This document shows positions 27,455 to 35,699 of a DNA stretch of 64,000 bases, in pieces (within the stretch, counting starts at the first letter, position 1; each line of letters begins with the position of its first letter). Both the position numbers and the translations under genes were made by a program. The notes beneath the pieces are model-generated. The model was not told the origin of the DNA, did no database searches, and saw nothing but the letters and a program-made list of their open reading frames with translations. Origin of the DNA: DATENM01 sp045807725 (GTDB lineage: Bacteria > Acidobacteriota > Blastocatellia > UBA7656); assembly GCA_045807725.1 (NCBI GenBank), contig JBJMGV010000126.1, forward strand, positions 124,001 to 188,000, read 5' to 3'.

Positions 27455-27800
27455 TTGCCCCGCCGCGTAGCGGCAATTGAGTTTAATCAGCGATCTCTTG
27501 CCGCATAGCGGCAATTGAGATTTAGTGTCATTGCCGCGCAACGGCATTTGAGATTTGGTCTCCTTGCCGCGTAGCGGCATTTGAGTTTAGGCAGGCATTT
27601 CAATGCCTGCATGCGAAGCTGGCACGACGCCGCGTCGCGTCAGCGACGCTTGAATGCCCCTGACTCAGGCGTCGCTGACGCGACGCGGCATTGTTGTCGC
27701 CCATGTCCGGGCGTTGAAACGCCCGGCTAAATTCAATGCGCCGCTATGCGGCGCGATCATCCGGCTAAACTCAATGTGCCGCTACGCGGCGCGGCAGCTC
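27455..27800. repeat. Array of GCCGC-GTA-GCGGC palindromes
   Basis: The 463-base gap between the two large cytochrome genes is dominated by GCCGCGTAGCGGC-ATTTGAGTTTAG units (four in near tandem), followed by GGCATTTCAATGCC, GCGTCGCTGACGCGACGC and GCGCCGCTATGCGGCGC palindromes. It is the same family as at 15790-16290. Confidence 0.8.
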
Positions 27801-27873
27801 GCAGGGTTACTTCGTGAATAGCAAATAGAAAGCGCGCGCGCGGACGATTAACTATCATCCGAGCGCGCAAATT

Positions 27874-29904
27874 TCAATCCCCCTCAGAGGGAGCGGGAGC
27901 GGTATCATAGCCGCTGCCTTTATTGTGCTCTGGCTCCGGCGAGGGGGATCTTCCCGTTTGCGCGGCGCTCTCGCGCGGCGCGCACATCATTCGTTCGTAA
28001 TCGAGTTCGTGTTCTTCCTTGTACAGGTGCGCCGAAACGCGCCCGTCAACCATTGCCAGGTTGAGCGGGTAAACATCAGGGTCGAAGATGACCGAGTAGA
28101 AGTGCCAGACGACGATGGCCGCTGTCGCCAGTATCGCTTCGTAAAAATGAATCGCCGTCGCTACGTCGATCAACCAGCGCGGCGCGAAGCTGAACCATTC
28201 GACCTTGAACCAGATCATCAGACCCGTCAGGCCCATAATGAACGTGCCCCAGATCAATGCCCAGTACTCGACCTTCTCCGCATAACCGAAGCGCTCGAAC
28301 TTCGGGCGCACCTCGGTCATTCCCATCAGGTAGCGCAGGTTCTGCATCACGTCGCGCGCGTCTTTCATTCGCGGCAGCATATCGAGCGCGCTCTTGCGCC
28401 CCTCTTTCGTCACGAAGATGTAGAAGAGGTGATAGAGGCCGACCGCGAGCATCACGACGGCGGCGATGCGGTGCAGGATGCGGCGCAGGGTTTCGCTGCC
28501 GCCGAACATCCATCCGAGCCACGAGTCCGGGTACTTCAGCGCGAAGCCGGTCAGCACCAGCACCAAGAAACTGGTCAACAGCAGCCAGTGTTGCGCGCGT
28601 TGCCGGCCCGTCATTCGTACGATGGTGCGCTCGGTCGAGCGATAGTGCGCCACGAGCTTCCTGCGCCAGATCAGCGCGTTGTGCAAGACCATCCCGCCGA
28701 TGGTGACGAAGATCAGGCTCAGATAAATCCAGCGCACGTAGCCGGTGGCTTTTGAGCCGATGTCATTGGCCGTGCCCTGCCCATCAAGGTGGATGTGGCC
28801 GAGAATGAAATTGTCGCTCGCGCCGGGGTGACACTTGCCGCACGTCTCGCGCAGGTTAGCGACATTGATCGTTGAGCGCGGGTCCGTTGACGGCAGGATG
28901 TTATGCACGCCGTGACAGCTCGCGCAGTTGGCCACCTTCTTCGAGTTCAGTTCCGAGGCGAGGCCGTGATAGCTGTCGAGGTAAGAGCTGGCGCGGCGGC
29001 CCGCCACATCGAACTCTTGCGCCAGCTTGACGCTCTCGTGACATTGCGCGCACGTCGTCTTCGCTAGCGCCTGCGAGGCGACCGACGAAGTCGGATCAAT
29101 GTGCGGCTTGATCATATGTATGCCGTGACAATCCGTGCAGACCGGCGCTTGCGAATTGCCGCGACTGACGGCTTGGCCGTGAATGCTCTGCATAAACTCT
29201 TGCGAGACGTTCAAGTGGCACTGGCCGCAGGTCTTCGGCACATTGAATTTGAAGATGGGCGACGCGGTGTCGCTCGGCGGACGAATATCATGGCTGCCGT
29301 GACAATCGGTGCAGGTCGCCGCCTTGCCGTTGCCTTCGGCGACAGCGTGGCCGTGCACGCTCTCCTGGTAAGAGAGGAAAGGCCGATTCGTCAGCCCTGT
29401 GCCTTCCATCACGAACTTCTCGCCGTGACAGCGTCCACAGGTCGCGGCGACGTTGCGGTGGTTGGTCTTCGCGCCCGGCTCGGTCGAGCGCAGTATCTGG
29501 TGCGCGTCGCCGTGACAATCGGTGCAGGTGGCGGCGCGGTTCTCGCCGTTCTGTATAGCCTTCGCGTGCAGGCCGTGATTGTAAGCCGCGTTGGCATCGG
29601 TGTGGCACTGACCGCAAGTGACTTTCTGTAGCGTGCCGTGCGGCAGTTGTTTGATGTCCGCGTGGCAGCTCGTGCAGTTGAGCGAGCCGTGCACAGAACT
29701 GACGAAGGCTTGATCGTTGACGTGTAGCGACGCGAGCTGACCGTTGACGTTGCGGGCCAGCTTGGCATCGTTATGACAGGCGAAGCAGTCGCTGTTAGCT
29801 AGCGCGGGGCCGGCGGCCTCTGCCACCGGCGCGCTGCCGCGCCACGGGCTGACCCAGAAGAGCAAGAACAGAGTTATAAAGAGTAGGAGTGCATTGCGCT
29901 TCAT
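27874..29904 (-). CDS. Eleven-haem cytochrome c fused to membrane cytochrome b
   Basis: A 676-residue protein. After a signal peptide, residues 35-370 carry eleven CxxCH motifs (CFACH, CTSCH, CGQCH, CTDCH, CGRCH, CTDCH, CGQCH, CTDCH, CAQCH, CASCH, CGKCH), many paired with a distal GxHxI or SVHG histidine segment. Residues 390-640 form a membrane cytochrome b561/FdnI-like domain of about five helices with paired histidines (HNAL, QHW, RILHR, LYHLFY, AIHFYEA, VVWHFYS). This layout parallels CbcL-type quinone/cytochrome oxidoreductases of metal-reducing Geobacter, so it could link the quinone pool to periplasmic cytochromes. The ATG at 29904 with AAGGGG upstream starts the signal peptide. A terminator-like hairpin lies just upstream. 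Confidence 0.88.
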   Translation of the reverse strand: MKRNALLLFITLFLLFWVSPWRGSAPVAEAAGPALANSDCFACHNDAKLARNVNGQLASLHVNDQAFVSSVHGSLNCTSCHADIKQLPHGTLQKVTCGQCHTDANAAYNHGLHAKAIQNGENRAATCTDCHGDAHQILRSTEPGAKTNHRNVAATCGRCHGEKFVMEGTGLTNRPFLSYQESVHGHAVAEGNGKAATCTDCHGSHDIRPPSDTASPIFKFNVPKTCGQCHLNVSQEFMQSIHGQAVSRGNSQAPVCTDCHGIHMIKPHIDPTSSVASQALAKTTCAQCHESVKLAQEFDVAGRRASSYLDSYHGLASELNSKKVANCASCHGVHNILPSTDPRSTINVANLRETCGKCHPGASDNFILGHIHLDGQGTANDIGSKATGYVRWIYLSLIFVTIGGMVLHNALIWRRKLVAHYRSTERTIVRMTGRQRAQHWLLLTSFLVLVLTGFALKYPDSWLGWMFGGSETLRRILHRIAAVVMLAVGLYHLFYIFVTKEGRKSALDMLPRMKDARDVMQNLRYLMGMTEVRPKFERFGYAEKVEYWALIWGTFIMGLTGLMIWFKVEWFSFAPRWLIDVATAIHFYEAILATAAIVVWHFYSVIFDPDVYPLNLAMVDGRVSAHLYKEEHELDYERMMCAPRESAAQTGRSPSPEPEHNKGSGYDTAPAPSEGD

Positions 29905-29928
29905 TCGGTTCACCCCTTCCGTGGGGCT

Positions 29929-29974
29929 GAAAAATACCTCCCACACGCGATGACGCGCACCGGGCGTGGGAGGT
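29929..29974 (-). terminator. Rho-independent terminator between cytochrome genes
   Basis: On the minus strand, CCTCCCAC (29966-29973) pairs with GTGGGAGG (29937-29944) around a GC-rich loop and is followed by TATTTTT. It lies 80 bases after the small cytochrome stop and only 25-70 bases before the eleven-haem start. Confidence 0.65.
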
Positions 29975-30053
29975 TTCAAGTGACGACGAAAGCTAACAAC
30001 CCAAAGAACCCTTTGAGCGGCGCGATTGCGCTGGCTCAATCAATAATCCGATT

Positions 30054-30377
30054 CTACTTCTTCAGCGATTTCATGTAACCGACCAGCGCCTTGGCCGTCT
30101 CTTCGTTGAGCGATTTGAAAGCCGGCATCTTCTTGCCCTCTTTCGAGGTCGTACCTTCGAGAATAACTTTGACCAGATCGCCATCGGCTTTCGAGGCATC
30201 GAACAACTTCTCGGCGTTCGCGCCGTGACACATCTTACACTTCGCAGTAAAGGTCGCCGCCGCGTCTTCGGCGGCATCAGCAAGCGTGACCGGCTGCACG
30301 GTGAACGCAAGGCTCAAGGCCAGCGCCGACGCGCCGGCGAGCGCCGTTACCTTGATCTGTTTAATTGAGAGTTTCAT
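30054..30377 (-). CDS. Small periplasmic monohaem cytochrome c
   Basis: A 107-residue class I cytochrome c. The signal peptide ends ALSLAFTVQPVTLADA. The mature domain of about 70 residues has one haem motif, CKMCHGANAE, and a methionine ligand in KKMPAFKSL, with a closing helix ALVGYMKSLKK. Such cytochromes shuttle single electrons in the periplasm. It sits between the five-haem and eleven-haem genes and could connect the membrane enzymes to the decahaem. ATG 30377 has AGGGA at eight bases; a GTG six codons earlier is the alternative. A near-consensus CRP-type palindrome lies 78-93 bases upstream. Confidence 0.9.
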   Translation of the reverse strand: MKLSIKQIKVTALAGASALALSLAFTVQPVTLADAAEDAAATFTAKCKMCHGANAEKLFDASKADGDLVKVILEGTTSKEGKKMPAFKSLNEETAKALVGYMKSLKK

Positions 30378-30454
30378 CTTCACATTCCCTTTCACGAAAA
30401 ATATCCGCGGCGTTTACGTCCGTTTGCTGGCAGTCGCGCCGCCCGTTGCGGCCT

Positions 30455-30470
30455 TGTGCTGGCCGTCACA
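30455..30470 (-). promoter_or_regulatory. CRP-type palindrome upstream of the small cytochrome c
   Basis: TGTGC-N6-TCACA, one mismatch from TGTGA-N6-TCACA, is centred about 86 bases upstream of the ATG at 30377. Comparable sites precede the decahaem gene and resB. Confidence 0.5.
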
Positions 30471-30547
30471 ACTTCGTAAGGCAACCGTCATTCCCTTCGC
30501 TAAACCTAACGAATTCGCCTTTCTCATCCCTGCTCGGCCATCTTTCG

Positions 30548-30580
30548 AGTAAAATGGCCCAGCCGCGTGCGAGGAATCGC
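30548..30580 (-). promoter_or_regulatory. Conserved upstream block (small cytochrome copy)
   Basis: On the minus strand this reads GATTCCTCGCACGC, then GGCTGGGCCATTTTACTCG. It shares CTGGGCCAT and ATTCC-C-CACG with the hemN copy at 23712-23753. It lies 170-205 bases upstream of the small cytochrome start. Confidence 0.35.
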
Positions 30581-30603
30581 CCACCGCCTTGCTGCGCGCG
30601 AAA

Positions 30604-30716
30604 GCGACGCGGCGAAGGGGCGACGCGGCGAGGAAAGGACAGCGAGACGAAGGGTTCATCTTTCTCCCCGTCGCCGTGTCGCCGCGTCACCGTGTCGCCG
30701 TGTCGTCTTCATAAGC
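30604..30716. repeat. Inverted CGGCGACACGG minisatellite pair
   Basis: GCGACGCGGCG units in plus orientation (30604-30632) face CGTCGCCGTGTCGCCG units (30669-30716) across a short purine-rich spacer, allowing a long imperfect hairpin. The same units form the coding 5' end of the XoxJ-like gene at 9328-9400. The gap 30378-30962 otherwise holds a regulatory block, a hairpin and one candidate peptide. Confidence 0.7.
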
Positions 30717-30718
30717 GA

Positions 30719-30757
30719 ATGGCTCCTCTCGTCGGTTGTGGCGGTGAGAGGAGCCAT
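30719..30757. other. Strong 12-base-stem hairpin
   Basis: ATGGCTCCTCTC (30719-30730) pairs perfectly with GAGAGGAGCCAT (30746-30757) around a 15-base loop. On the minus strand it lies 60-100 bases downstream of the 19-residue candidate peptide. No T-run follows on the minus strand, so it may be an attenuator or a processing site rather than a simple terminator. Confidence 0.5.
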
Positions 30758-30817
30758 CGTTGGGTACTGCTGTTTTTATTCGGAGCGGGCCGCTCGGTGC
30801 GAGCACCTGCGCGAACG

Positions 30818-30877
30818 TTACCGTTGCGGCCAGACGCCTTTTTGAGTCGGCCCCGCTCCCAAGTGTTTGCCCATCAT
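30818..30877 (-). CDS. Candidate 19-residue peptide with a perfect Shine-Dalgarno
   Basis: AAGGAGGTGATGATG stands at the start of a 19-codon frame (first ATG 30877, second 30874; stop TAA 30818-30820). AAGGAGGTGA is the exact complement of the usual 16S 3' end, and no other gene in the window has such a full match. The peptide reads MMGKHLGAGPTQKGVWPQR. It has no signal peptide or membrane segment and I do not recognise it. It lies between the five-haem gene (86 bases downstream of its stop) and the small cytochrome gene, with a strong hairpin in between, so a leader-peptide role is conceivable. It could be spurious. Confidence 0.35.
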   Translation of the reverse strand: MMGKHLGAGPTQKGVWPQR

Positions 30878-30962
30878 CACCTCCTTCGTCGTTGAATTGC
30901 CTTACGGAAGGCGATGGCACTTGCCCTTCACTTGATGCACTTCGTCGCGGAGCGCAATTGAT

Positions 30963-31868
30963 CTACTTGCTGCCCAGTTGCTCCTCAAGCTGCCGCCAGA
31001 GCTTCATATACTGGACGGCGTTGTTGAGCTTCTTCGTGCTCGAATCCTTGACCCACATCTCTCGATGCTGGTCCTTCATATACGGAATGAAGGCCGCCGT
31101 TGAGGCCGCGCTGAAGCCGGGATGGCACGAAACCACCGCGCCCTGCACGCCGCAGGAGTGAGGCAGGTTCTTCGCCACTTTGAAGTCGTGGAAGCGTTTC
31201 TCGATGGCCGGGTTGGCCTGCATCGGGCCATAGACCGCCATGTGGCAGTCAATGCAACGGACGCCGGCAGTGTACATCACGTCGAACGCCGGGTTGCCTT
31301 CGTTGTGCCGCTTCTCGTGGCAGTTGAGGCAGAGGCGATCTTCGTCGCCCTCGTGAATCACGTCATAGGCGTCGGCAGTCGCTTTGTCCATGCCGAACTT
31401 GTAGACGCCGAGGCGACGGCCCAGCGTGACGGCTGACGTGTGGCTCGGATGGCAAGCGGCGCAGGTCACGCCTTCGACCTTGCCATCGGGGATCGCCTCG
31501 GCCTTGCCGGGCGAGAAGACCGCTTCGGCCTTGGCCTGAAGCGGCGAGTGACACTTGGCGCAGTTGGTGTTCTGCGTTGAAGCATAATTCGACTGAGCAT
31601 GCTGCGAGGCACGCCAGCCGCCGCCGGTCAGGTAGAACGTCTTGGTCGTGTCGTTGTACATGATACCGATGGCTTCGAGGTTGTGGTCGGCACCCGCCGC
31701 GCCGCGAATGAAGTGACAGTTGACGCAACTGCTCGACTCGCTGTAGTCGTAATCGGGCCGGTTGTACATCGAAGGAGTTGGGTTCTGCGCAAGAGCTGCC
31801 TGAGTTAGAGCCAGGAGGCTGCCGAGGATGAATGCTGAGACGATGAACTGTATATATTTTCTGGACAT
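30963..31868 (-). CDS. Periplasmic pentahaem cytochrome c with an extra CX8CH site
   Basis: A 301-residue exported cytochrome, with a signal peptide ending TQAALAQ. Five standard haem motifs are visible: CVNCH, CAKCH, CAACH, CLNCH and CIDCH. Further on, HSCGVQGAVVSCHPG has two cysteines eight residues apart before the histidine (CX8CH), which may be a non-standard haem site or a disulfide. The last 50 residues are helical and haem-free. The layout resembles cytochrome c554-like multihaem proteins but I cannot place it exactly. I chose the ATG at 31868 with GGAG nine bases upstream. It lies downstream of the MtrB-like gene, beyond a hairpin terminator. Confidence 0.85.
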   Translation of the reverse strand: MSRKYIQFIVSAFILGSLLALTQAALAQNPTPSMYNRPDYDYSESSSCVNCHFIRGAAGADHNLEAIGIMYNDTTKTFYLTGGGWRASQHAQSNYASTQNTNCAKCHSPLQAKAEAVFSPGKAEAIPDGKVEGVTCAACHPSHTSAVTLGRRLGVYKFGMDKATADAYDVIHEGDEDRLCLNCHEKRHNEGNPAFDVMYTAGVRCIDCHMAVYGPMQANPAIEKRFHDFKVAKNLPHSCGVQGAVVSCHPGFSAASTAAFIPYMKDQHREMWVKDSSTKKLNNAVQYMKLWRQLEEQLGSK

Positions 31869-32186
31869 GATTGCCATCTCCGAGTTAGGTACGATTTCCC
31901 AAAGGAGTGGCCAGTGGGTTGCGCTCAGACTCGCTGGTCGTTTCTGTCTCCCGCGTGGGGATGACCTTTCGTAACCTTCATCTCTGACCCGCAAAGATCA
32001 TCTGCGAACGGTGATTGGTTTAAGCAACCGGCGGCGACTGCGAACTATGCGGGGTTCGCAGTCGCCGCGCGGTCGCCTGCTTGCTGCCGCCGGAGCCAGC
32101 GTGCCCCGGCGGCGAGGGTTGTCTGCTACCAGTTATTCGATTGTCAATGAGCCGTTGCTGCTTGAACCCGCTTGACCGATGCCCGG
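31869..32186. other. Gap between the MtrB-like and pentahaem genes
   Basis: 318 bases. The part next to the MtrB-like stop holds the hairpin at 32031-32068. The part next to the pentahaem gene must carry its promoter, but I see no clear -35/-10 pair or CRP-type site. Confidence 0.5.
32031..32068 (-). terminator. 15-base-stem hairpin after the MtrB-like gene
   Basis: GCGGCGACTGCGAAC (32031-32045) pairs perfectly with GTTCGCAGTCGCCGC (32054-32068) over an 8-base loop, about 120 bases past the barrel stop codon. No T-run follows, so termination is likely but not certain. Confidence 0.6.
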
Positions 32187-34268
32187 TTACTCGCGGCTGC
32201 CGAAGTAGAAGCGCAGCGAGGTGTAAGGCAGATGCGCCTGGTAGAACTGGTTGTTGATGAACTTCTCTTTGAAGTCGAAGTACTGATAGCCGACGATCCA
32301 ATCCACACGCTCGTGCAGCTTGACCGACAGCTTCACTTCGGGCGAGGTGAACTGGTAAGGATAAGAAGCGATCAGCAGCCCTGTGGTCGGCGAGCTGACG
32401 CGGTCTTCCTGTCCCGGGTCGCGGTGGAAGCGGTAGCCGCCGTAGAACCGCACGCGCGGGGTGATCTCGTAGTAGGCCGTGACGAAGGCGAAGTTGTCTT
32501 TGACGAAATAGCGGCTGATGCCGTTGACCTTGACGCTGCTCGCCAGGTAGTAGATTACCTGCGCCTCGCTCGCCACGTGCTGATAGGTGTAGCCGGAGTT
32601 GATGAAGAAACGGTTGGCCGGCGTCCAATCGACGCTGGTTGTAAAGTTTCTTACATTCACATCCGTGCCGAAGTTGCGCCCGTCAATCGCCACCGTCGGA
32701 TTCGTGTTGTCTTTGGTCACAAACGAGGTGTTGATTGCCAGCGTCTTGGTCGGGCGCAGGATGCTGCGGACGCGGAAGTTGTTGTAGTCGTACGGCGAAA
32801 TCCGCGTGAAGACGTTGTCGTTCGAGCCGTGCTCCATATCGAAAAAGAGCGACCACATTTTCACGGGCTTGGCGCGGAAGCCGAGAATGAACGTGTTGGT
32901 AGTATTCTCGAACGTATCGGTTTCGGGACTGAACACCGGCGCGAGCACGTTGATGTCATCCGCGCGCTGCTCGACGCGGCGGTCCGTGTAGCGATAGCCG
33001 AGATGCAAGGTGAAGCGCGGGTGCAGCTCGATGTCGCCTTCCAACAGGTTCAGGTAGCGGCGATAGTTGATCGTCCGCAGCGCCTGGGTGTTGGTGAACA
33101 ACAGCGGAAGCGGCACTTCGTTGCCTTGCAGGATGCGCGAACGCGATAGCGACTCCGTGATGTCGTTGTCGCCGTTGATGCGGAAGTTATTCGCGCGGAA
33201 TGTATTCGATATGCGTATGCGATCCGTCAAGCGGAACGTTACGCCGAGGTCGCCGATGAAGTCGGGCCGGTGCGTGCTGCCGAGCGCCGTGAAGGCGTCT
33301 GACTTGATCACGTTGCCCGACGCGTCTTTGCCGGTCGCCTTCTCAAGCATCGTGAACTTGCTGGTCGTGTTGGCATAGATCAAGCGCCCGGTGATGTCCA
33401 CGCGATTGGCCAGCAGCGTGTGCAGGCTGAAGCGCGTGTACGGCGTGTCGCCGCGCGTCGGCAGATCGCGCTCGTAAGAGTTCAACACCGATGTATTGGT
33501 CGGATTGTTGCCGGCCTGGAACTTATCGATCAAGTAACGGGTGTCGTCCTTGAAGAAGCGCCAGCCCTGCATAAATGACAGGTCGAACTTCCACAGCTTA
33601 GCGTCGAAGCCGATGCGGTAGTCGTCCGCCGCGTAACGCGACGGCGCGAGCACCGGGAATTCGTCGCGCTGGTAATCATAAGTCGTCACCGCCGGGCCGC
33701 TGTTGCGGTCGAGCGAGTAACCGAGGTTGAGGCGGAAGCGCTCGTTGGCCGGCAGCAGCGTCAGGTCGAAATCGCCCTGGCGGTACTCCGTGTCGGCGAT
33801 GTGCTGGTTCAACGCGAAATTGCGCAGGCTGTTGAAGTAATCGAAGCGGCGGTAGTTGGCGTTGAGGTGATAGGCTTTCGTCTTCTCAACATCGACGCGC
33901 AGGTAACGGTTCGGGTCCTTGTCCCAGCCGAACGTGTTGACCATCAGTGAATCAAACAGCGGCCCATCGTGGTTGTTCGACTTCATCAGCAGGTCTGCGT
34001 CAAAGACGCGGAAGCCGGGCTGATAGTTGAGGTCGCTGCGATATTTGTCGGCGTTGCCGTGAATGCCGACGCCGCGCACGCCAAGCTCGATGCTCGACTT
34101 GATCGTCCACGGGCCGCTGTTGCCGTTGTCAGTGGCAGTGGCCGAAGTTTGCGTAGTCTGTTTATCGGCGGGCGCAGGTTGCTGGGCGCGCGCGTCTTTG
34201 GCCATCAACACGAGGCCGAGCACGAACCCCAGCAGGAATAGTAAGGCGAATCCGAGTCTGTTCTTCAT
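32187..34268 (-). CDS. MtrB/PioB-family outer-membrane beta-barrel
   Basis: A 693-residue outer-membrane protein. The signal peptide (1-28) ends ARAQQ. A short Gln/Thr-rich linker follows, then some 26-28 alternating beta-strands with aromatic girdles, such as YHLNANYRRFDYFNSL, FRLNLGYSLDRNSG, LDVMEHGSND-like turns and the C-terminal LPYTSLRFYFGS. MtrB/PioB barrels sheathe a decahaem cytochrome and carry electrons through the outer membrane. The decahaem gene lies 27 bases upstream in the same direction, the classical MtrA-MtrB pairing. The mature protein has no cysteine, so it lacks the N-terminal CXXC of Shewanella MtrB. GGAGG lies seven bases before the ATG. Confidence 0.9.
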   Translation of the reverse strand: MKNRLGFALLFLLGFVLGLVLMAKDARAQQPAPADKQTTQTSATATDNGNSGPWTIKSSIELGVRGVGIHGNADKYRSDLNYQPGFRVFDADLLMKSNNHDGPLFDSLMVNTFGWDKDPNRYLRVDVEKTKAYHLNANYRRFDYFNSLRNFALNQHIADTEYRQGDFDLTLLPANERFRLNLGYSLDRNSGPAVTTYDYQRDEFPVLAPSRYAADDYRIGFDAKLWKFDLSFMQGWRFFKDDTRYLIDKFQAGNNPTNTSVLNSYERDLPTRGDTPYTRFSLHTLLANRVDITGRLIYANTTSKFTMLEKATGKDASGNVIKSDAFTALGSTHRPDFIGDLGVTFRLTDRIRISNTFRANNFRINGDNDITESLSRSRILQGNEVPLPLLFTNTQALRTINYRRYLNLLEGDIELHPRFTLHLGYRYTDRRVEQRADDINVLAPVFSPETDTFENTTNTFILGFRAKPVKMWSLFFDMEHGSNDNVFTRISPYDYNNFRVRSILRPTKTLAINTSFVTKDNTNPTVAIDGRNFGTDVNVRNFTTSVDWTPANRFFINSGYTYQHVASEAQVIYYLASSVKVNGISRYFVKDNFAFVTAYYEITPRVRFYGGYRFHRDPGQEDRVSSPTTGLLIASYPYQFTSPEVKLSVKLHERVDWIVGYQYFDFKEKFINNQFYQAHLPYTSLRFYFGSRE

Positions 34269-34295
34269 GATTATTCCTCCATCTCCCCTGTGCCC

Positions 34296-35351
34296 TTATC
34301 GGAAAAAGGTCGGACTGGTATTCGAGCCGTGAATCTTGGCGTGACAGGTCGTGCAATTTTGAAAGCGCGCCGTCGTCACATTATGGAACGAAGGCGTGCT
34401 TGGCGTGCCTGTCGTTGAAAGATTGCTGTGGCACTCCAGGCAGAGCTGCGTAACGTTGCTGCGCGTCAGCATCTTGTTGTTGGCCGAGCCGTGCGGGCTA
34501 TGGCACATCGTGCAGCCTTCAACCTTCGCCGGCGCGTGCTCGTAGACGAATGGCCCTTGCTTGTCGGCGTGACACTTGATGCAGGCGGCGTCAACGCCAA
34601 CCGCCAGCTTGGCCTGCTTCTGCTCGAAGCCGCCGTGCGGATTGTGGCAGTCGCTACATTTCATCGTGCCTTCGAGCACGCGGTGGTGGAACGGCTGCGT
34701 GAACTGGCCTTTCATCTCGTTGTGGCACGAGAGACAGAGTTGCGGATCGTTGCGGACCAGCATCTTTTCGGGCGCGACGCGGCTGCTGCGCTCGCCGAAC
34801 GGACTGATCGGGATGAGCGACGAAGCGGCATCGCGGCGACCGACGGCGGGGCCGACGATGCGCTCGGCGTCCTTGCTCGTCGCATGCGGCGAGTGGCAAT
34901 CCACACAGCCGATATCATTGCGCCAGTGCTCGCCGCGCCGATAGTTGTTGTGATCTTCTTTGCCAGCGTGACAAGTCAGGCAGGCTTCCGAGATTTGCTT
35001 GGGCGTCTCGGCCTCGAAGGTGCGAATCTTGGTCTTGTCGCCGCCGCCATCGACGTGCGCTTTGCCCGGCCCGTGGCAGGATTCGCAGCCCTGCTTCTCT
35101 TCCTTCCAGCCGGCGTGTATGAGCGCGGCGTGCTTGGTCTTTGAGAAGCTGTTGAATTGATCTTCGTGGCAGGATTTGCAGGTCTCGCTGCCAACAAAAT
35201 CTGCGGGAGCGGATTTCGCGGCGGTTGCGGCGGGCTTGCCCTTGTCGCTCGCTTCGGTCGAAACCGAAAGGGAGCCGACGGCTAACAGCGCCAGGCCCAG
35301 CGCAACACAACCGGCGATGACATATAGTTTAATGTGTTTTAAGGGATCCAT
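34296..35351 (-). CDS. Decahaem periplasmic cytochrome c (MtrA/DmsE family)
   Basis: A 351-residue exported cytochrome with ten CxxCH motifs: CKSCH, CESCH, CLTCH, CVDCH, CLSCH, CSDCH, CIKCH, CTMCH, CLECH and CTTCH, with distal histidines in segments such as KHAAL, HNPHGG, HSPHGS and SFHNVT. The regular spacing and length match MtrA/PioA/DmsE decahaem proteins that sit inside an MtrB-type barrel. The leader (residues 8-34) is uncleaved or cleaved after STEA. An insert after the fourth haem (SLIPISPFGERSS) is longer than in Shewanella MtrA as I recall it. GGAGGGAAGTGA precedes the ATG. It is the first gene of the MtrA-MtrB unit, with a perfect CRP-type site 78-93 bases upstream. Confidence 0.93.
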   Translation of the reverse strand: MDPLKHIKLYVIAGCVALGLALLAVGSLSVSTEASDKGKPAATAAKSAPADFVGSETCKSCHEDQFNSFSKTKHAALIHAGWKEEKQGCESCHGPGKAHVDGGGDKTKIRTFEAETPKQISEACLTCHAGKEDHNNYRRGEHWRNDIGCVDCHSPHATSKDAERIVGPAVGRRDAASSLIPISPFGERSSRVAPEKMLVRNDPQLCLSCHNEMKGQFTQPFHHRVLEGTMKCSDCHNPHGGFEQKQAKLAVGVDAACIKCHADKQGPFVYEHAPAKVEGCTMCHSPHGSANNKMLTRSNVTQLCLECHSNLSTTGTPSTPSFHNVTTARFQNCTTCHAKIHGSNTSPTFFR

Positions 35352-35428
35352 TCACTTCCCTCCTTTCACTTCGCCAGTCAATTTAATTTGTTGTTGCGGA
35401 TTCTGCTATGAGCGCTGTCACAGATGCC

Positions 35429-35444
35429 TGTGATAGCCGTCACA
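35429..35444 (-). promoter_or_regulatory. Perfect CRP-type palindrome upstream of the decahaem gene
   Basis: TGTGA-N6-TCACA, with an additional TCACA half-site at 35418-35422, so three half-sites at exact 11-base spacing. It is centred 85 bases upstream of the decahaem ATG, a typical distance for class I activation. Which regulator of the CRP/FNR family binds is unknown. Confidence 0.65.
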
Positions 35445-35650
35445 ACCTGTAAGCCGCCTATACAACCAACCACCTCGGTCTATCGCAATTACCGTTCACA
35501 ACTTCAACCGCAGTGTTGAAAAATTCGATAGCGGCTCGACCGCTTCGGCGCTTGGCCTTTAGCGATGCGGTTTAGGTGGAGCAACGCAGCGAAGCAGGGC
35601 AAATTAATTTACACGGCGGCCTATCTCCGATCCGTTAACGCCTTAATTTT

Positions 35651-35688
35651 TGCGAGAATTTCCGCAAGCGCGTGTGGGGAATTACTCA
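35651..35688 (-). promoter_or_regulatory. Conserved upstream block (decahaem copy)
   Basis: On the minus strand: TGAGTAATTCCCCACACG, then CTTGCGGAAATTCTCGCAA. It matches the resB copy at 39856-39895 in TGAGTAA-TCCCC-CA and TGCGGAAA-N3-TCGCAAA. The TTGCG-N8-CGCAA part is a palindrome. It lies about 300 bases upstream of the decahaem ATG. Confidence 0.45.
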
Positions 35689-35699
35689 GAGGCTGGAGG

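Noticed and set aside
30604..30716. Rho-independent terminator made by the CGGCGACACGG inverted pair
   Set aside because: The stem is long but imperfect with a large loop and no T-run; it is better described as a repeat.
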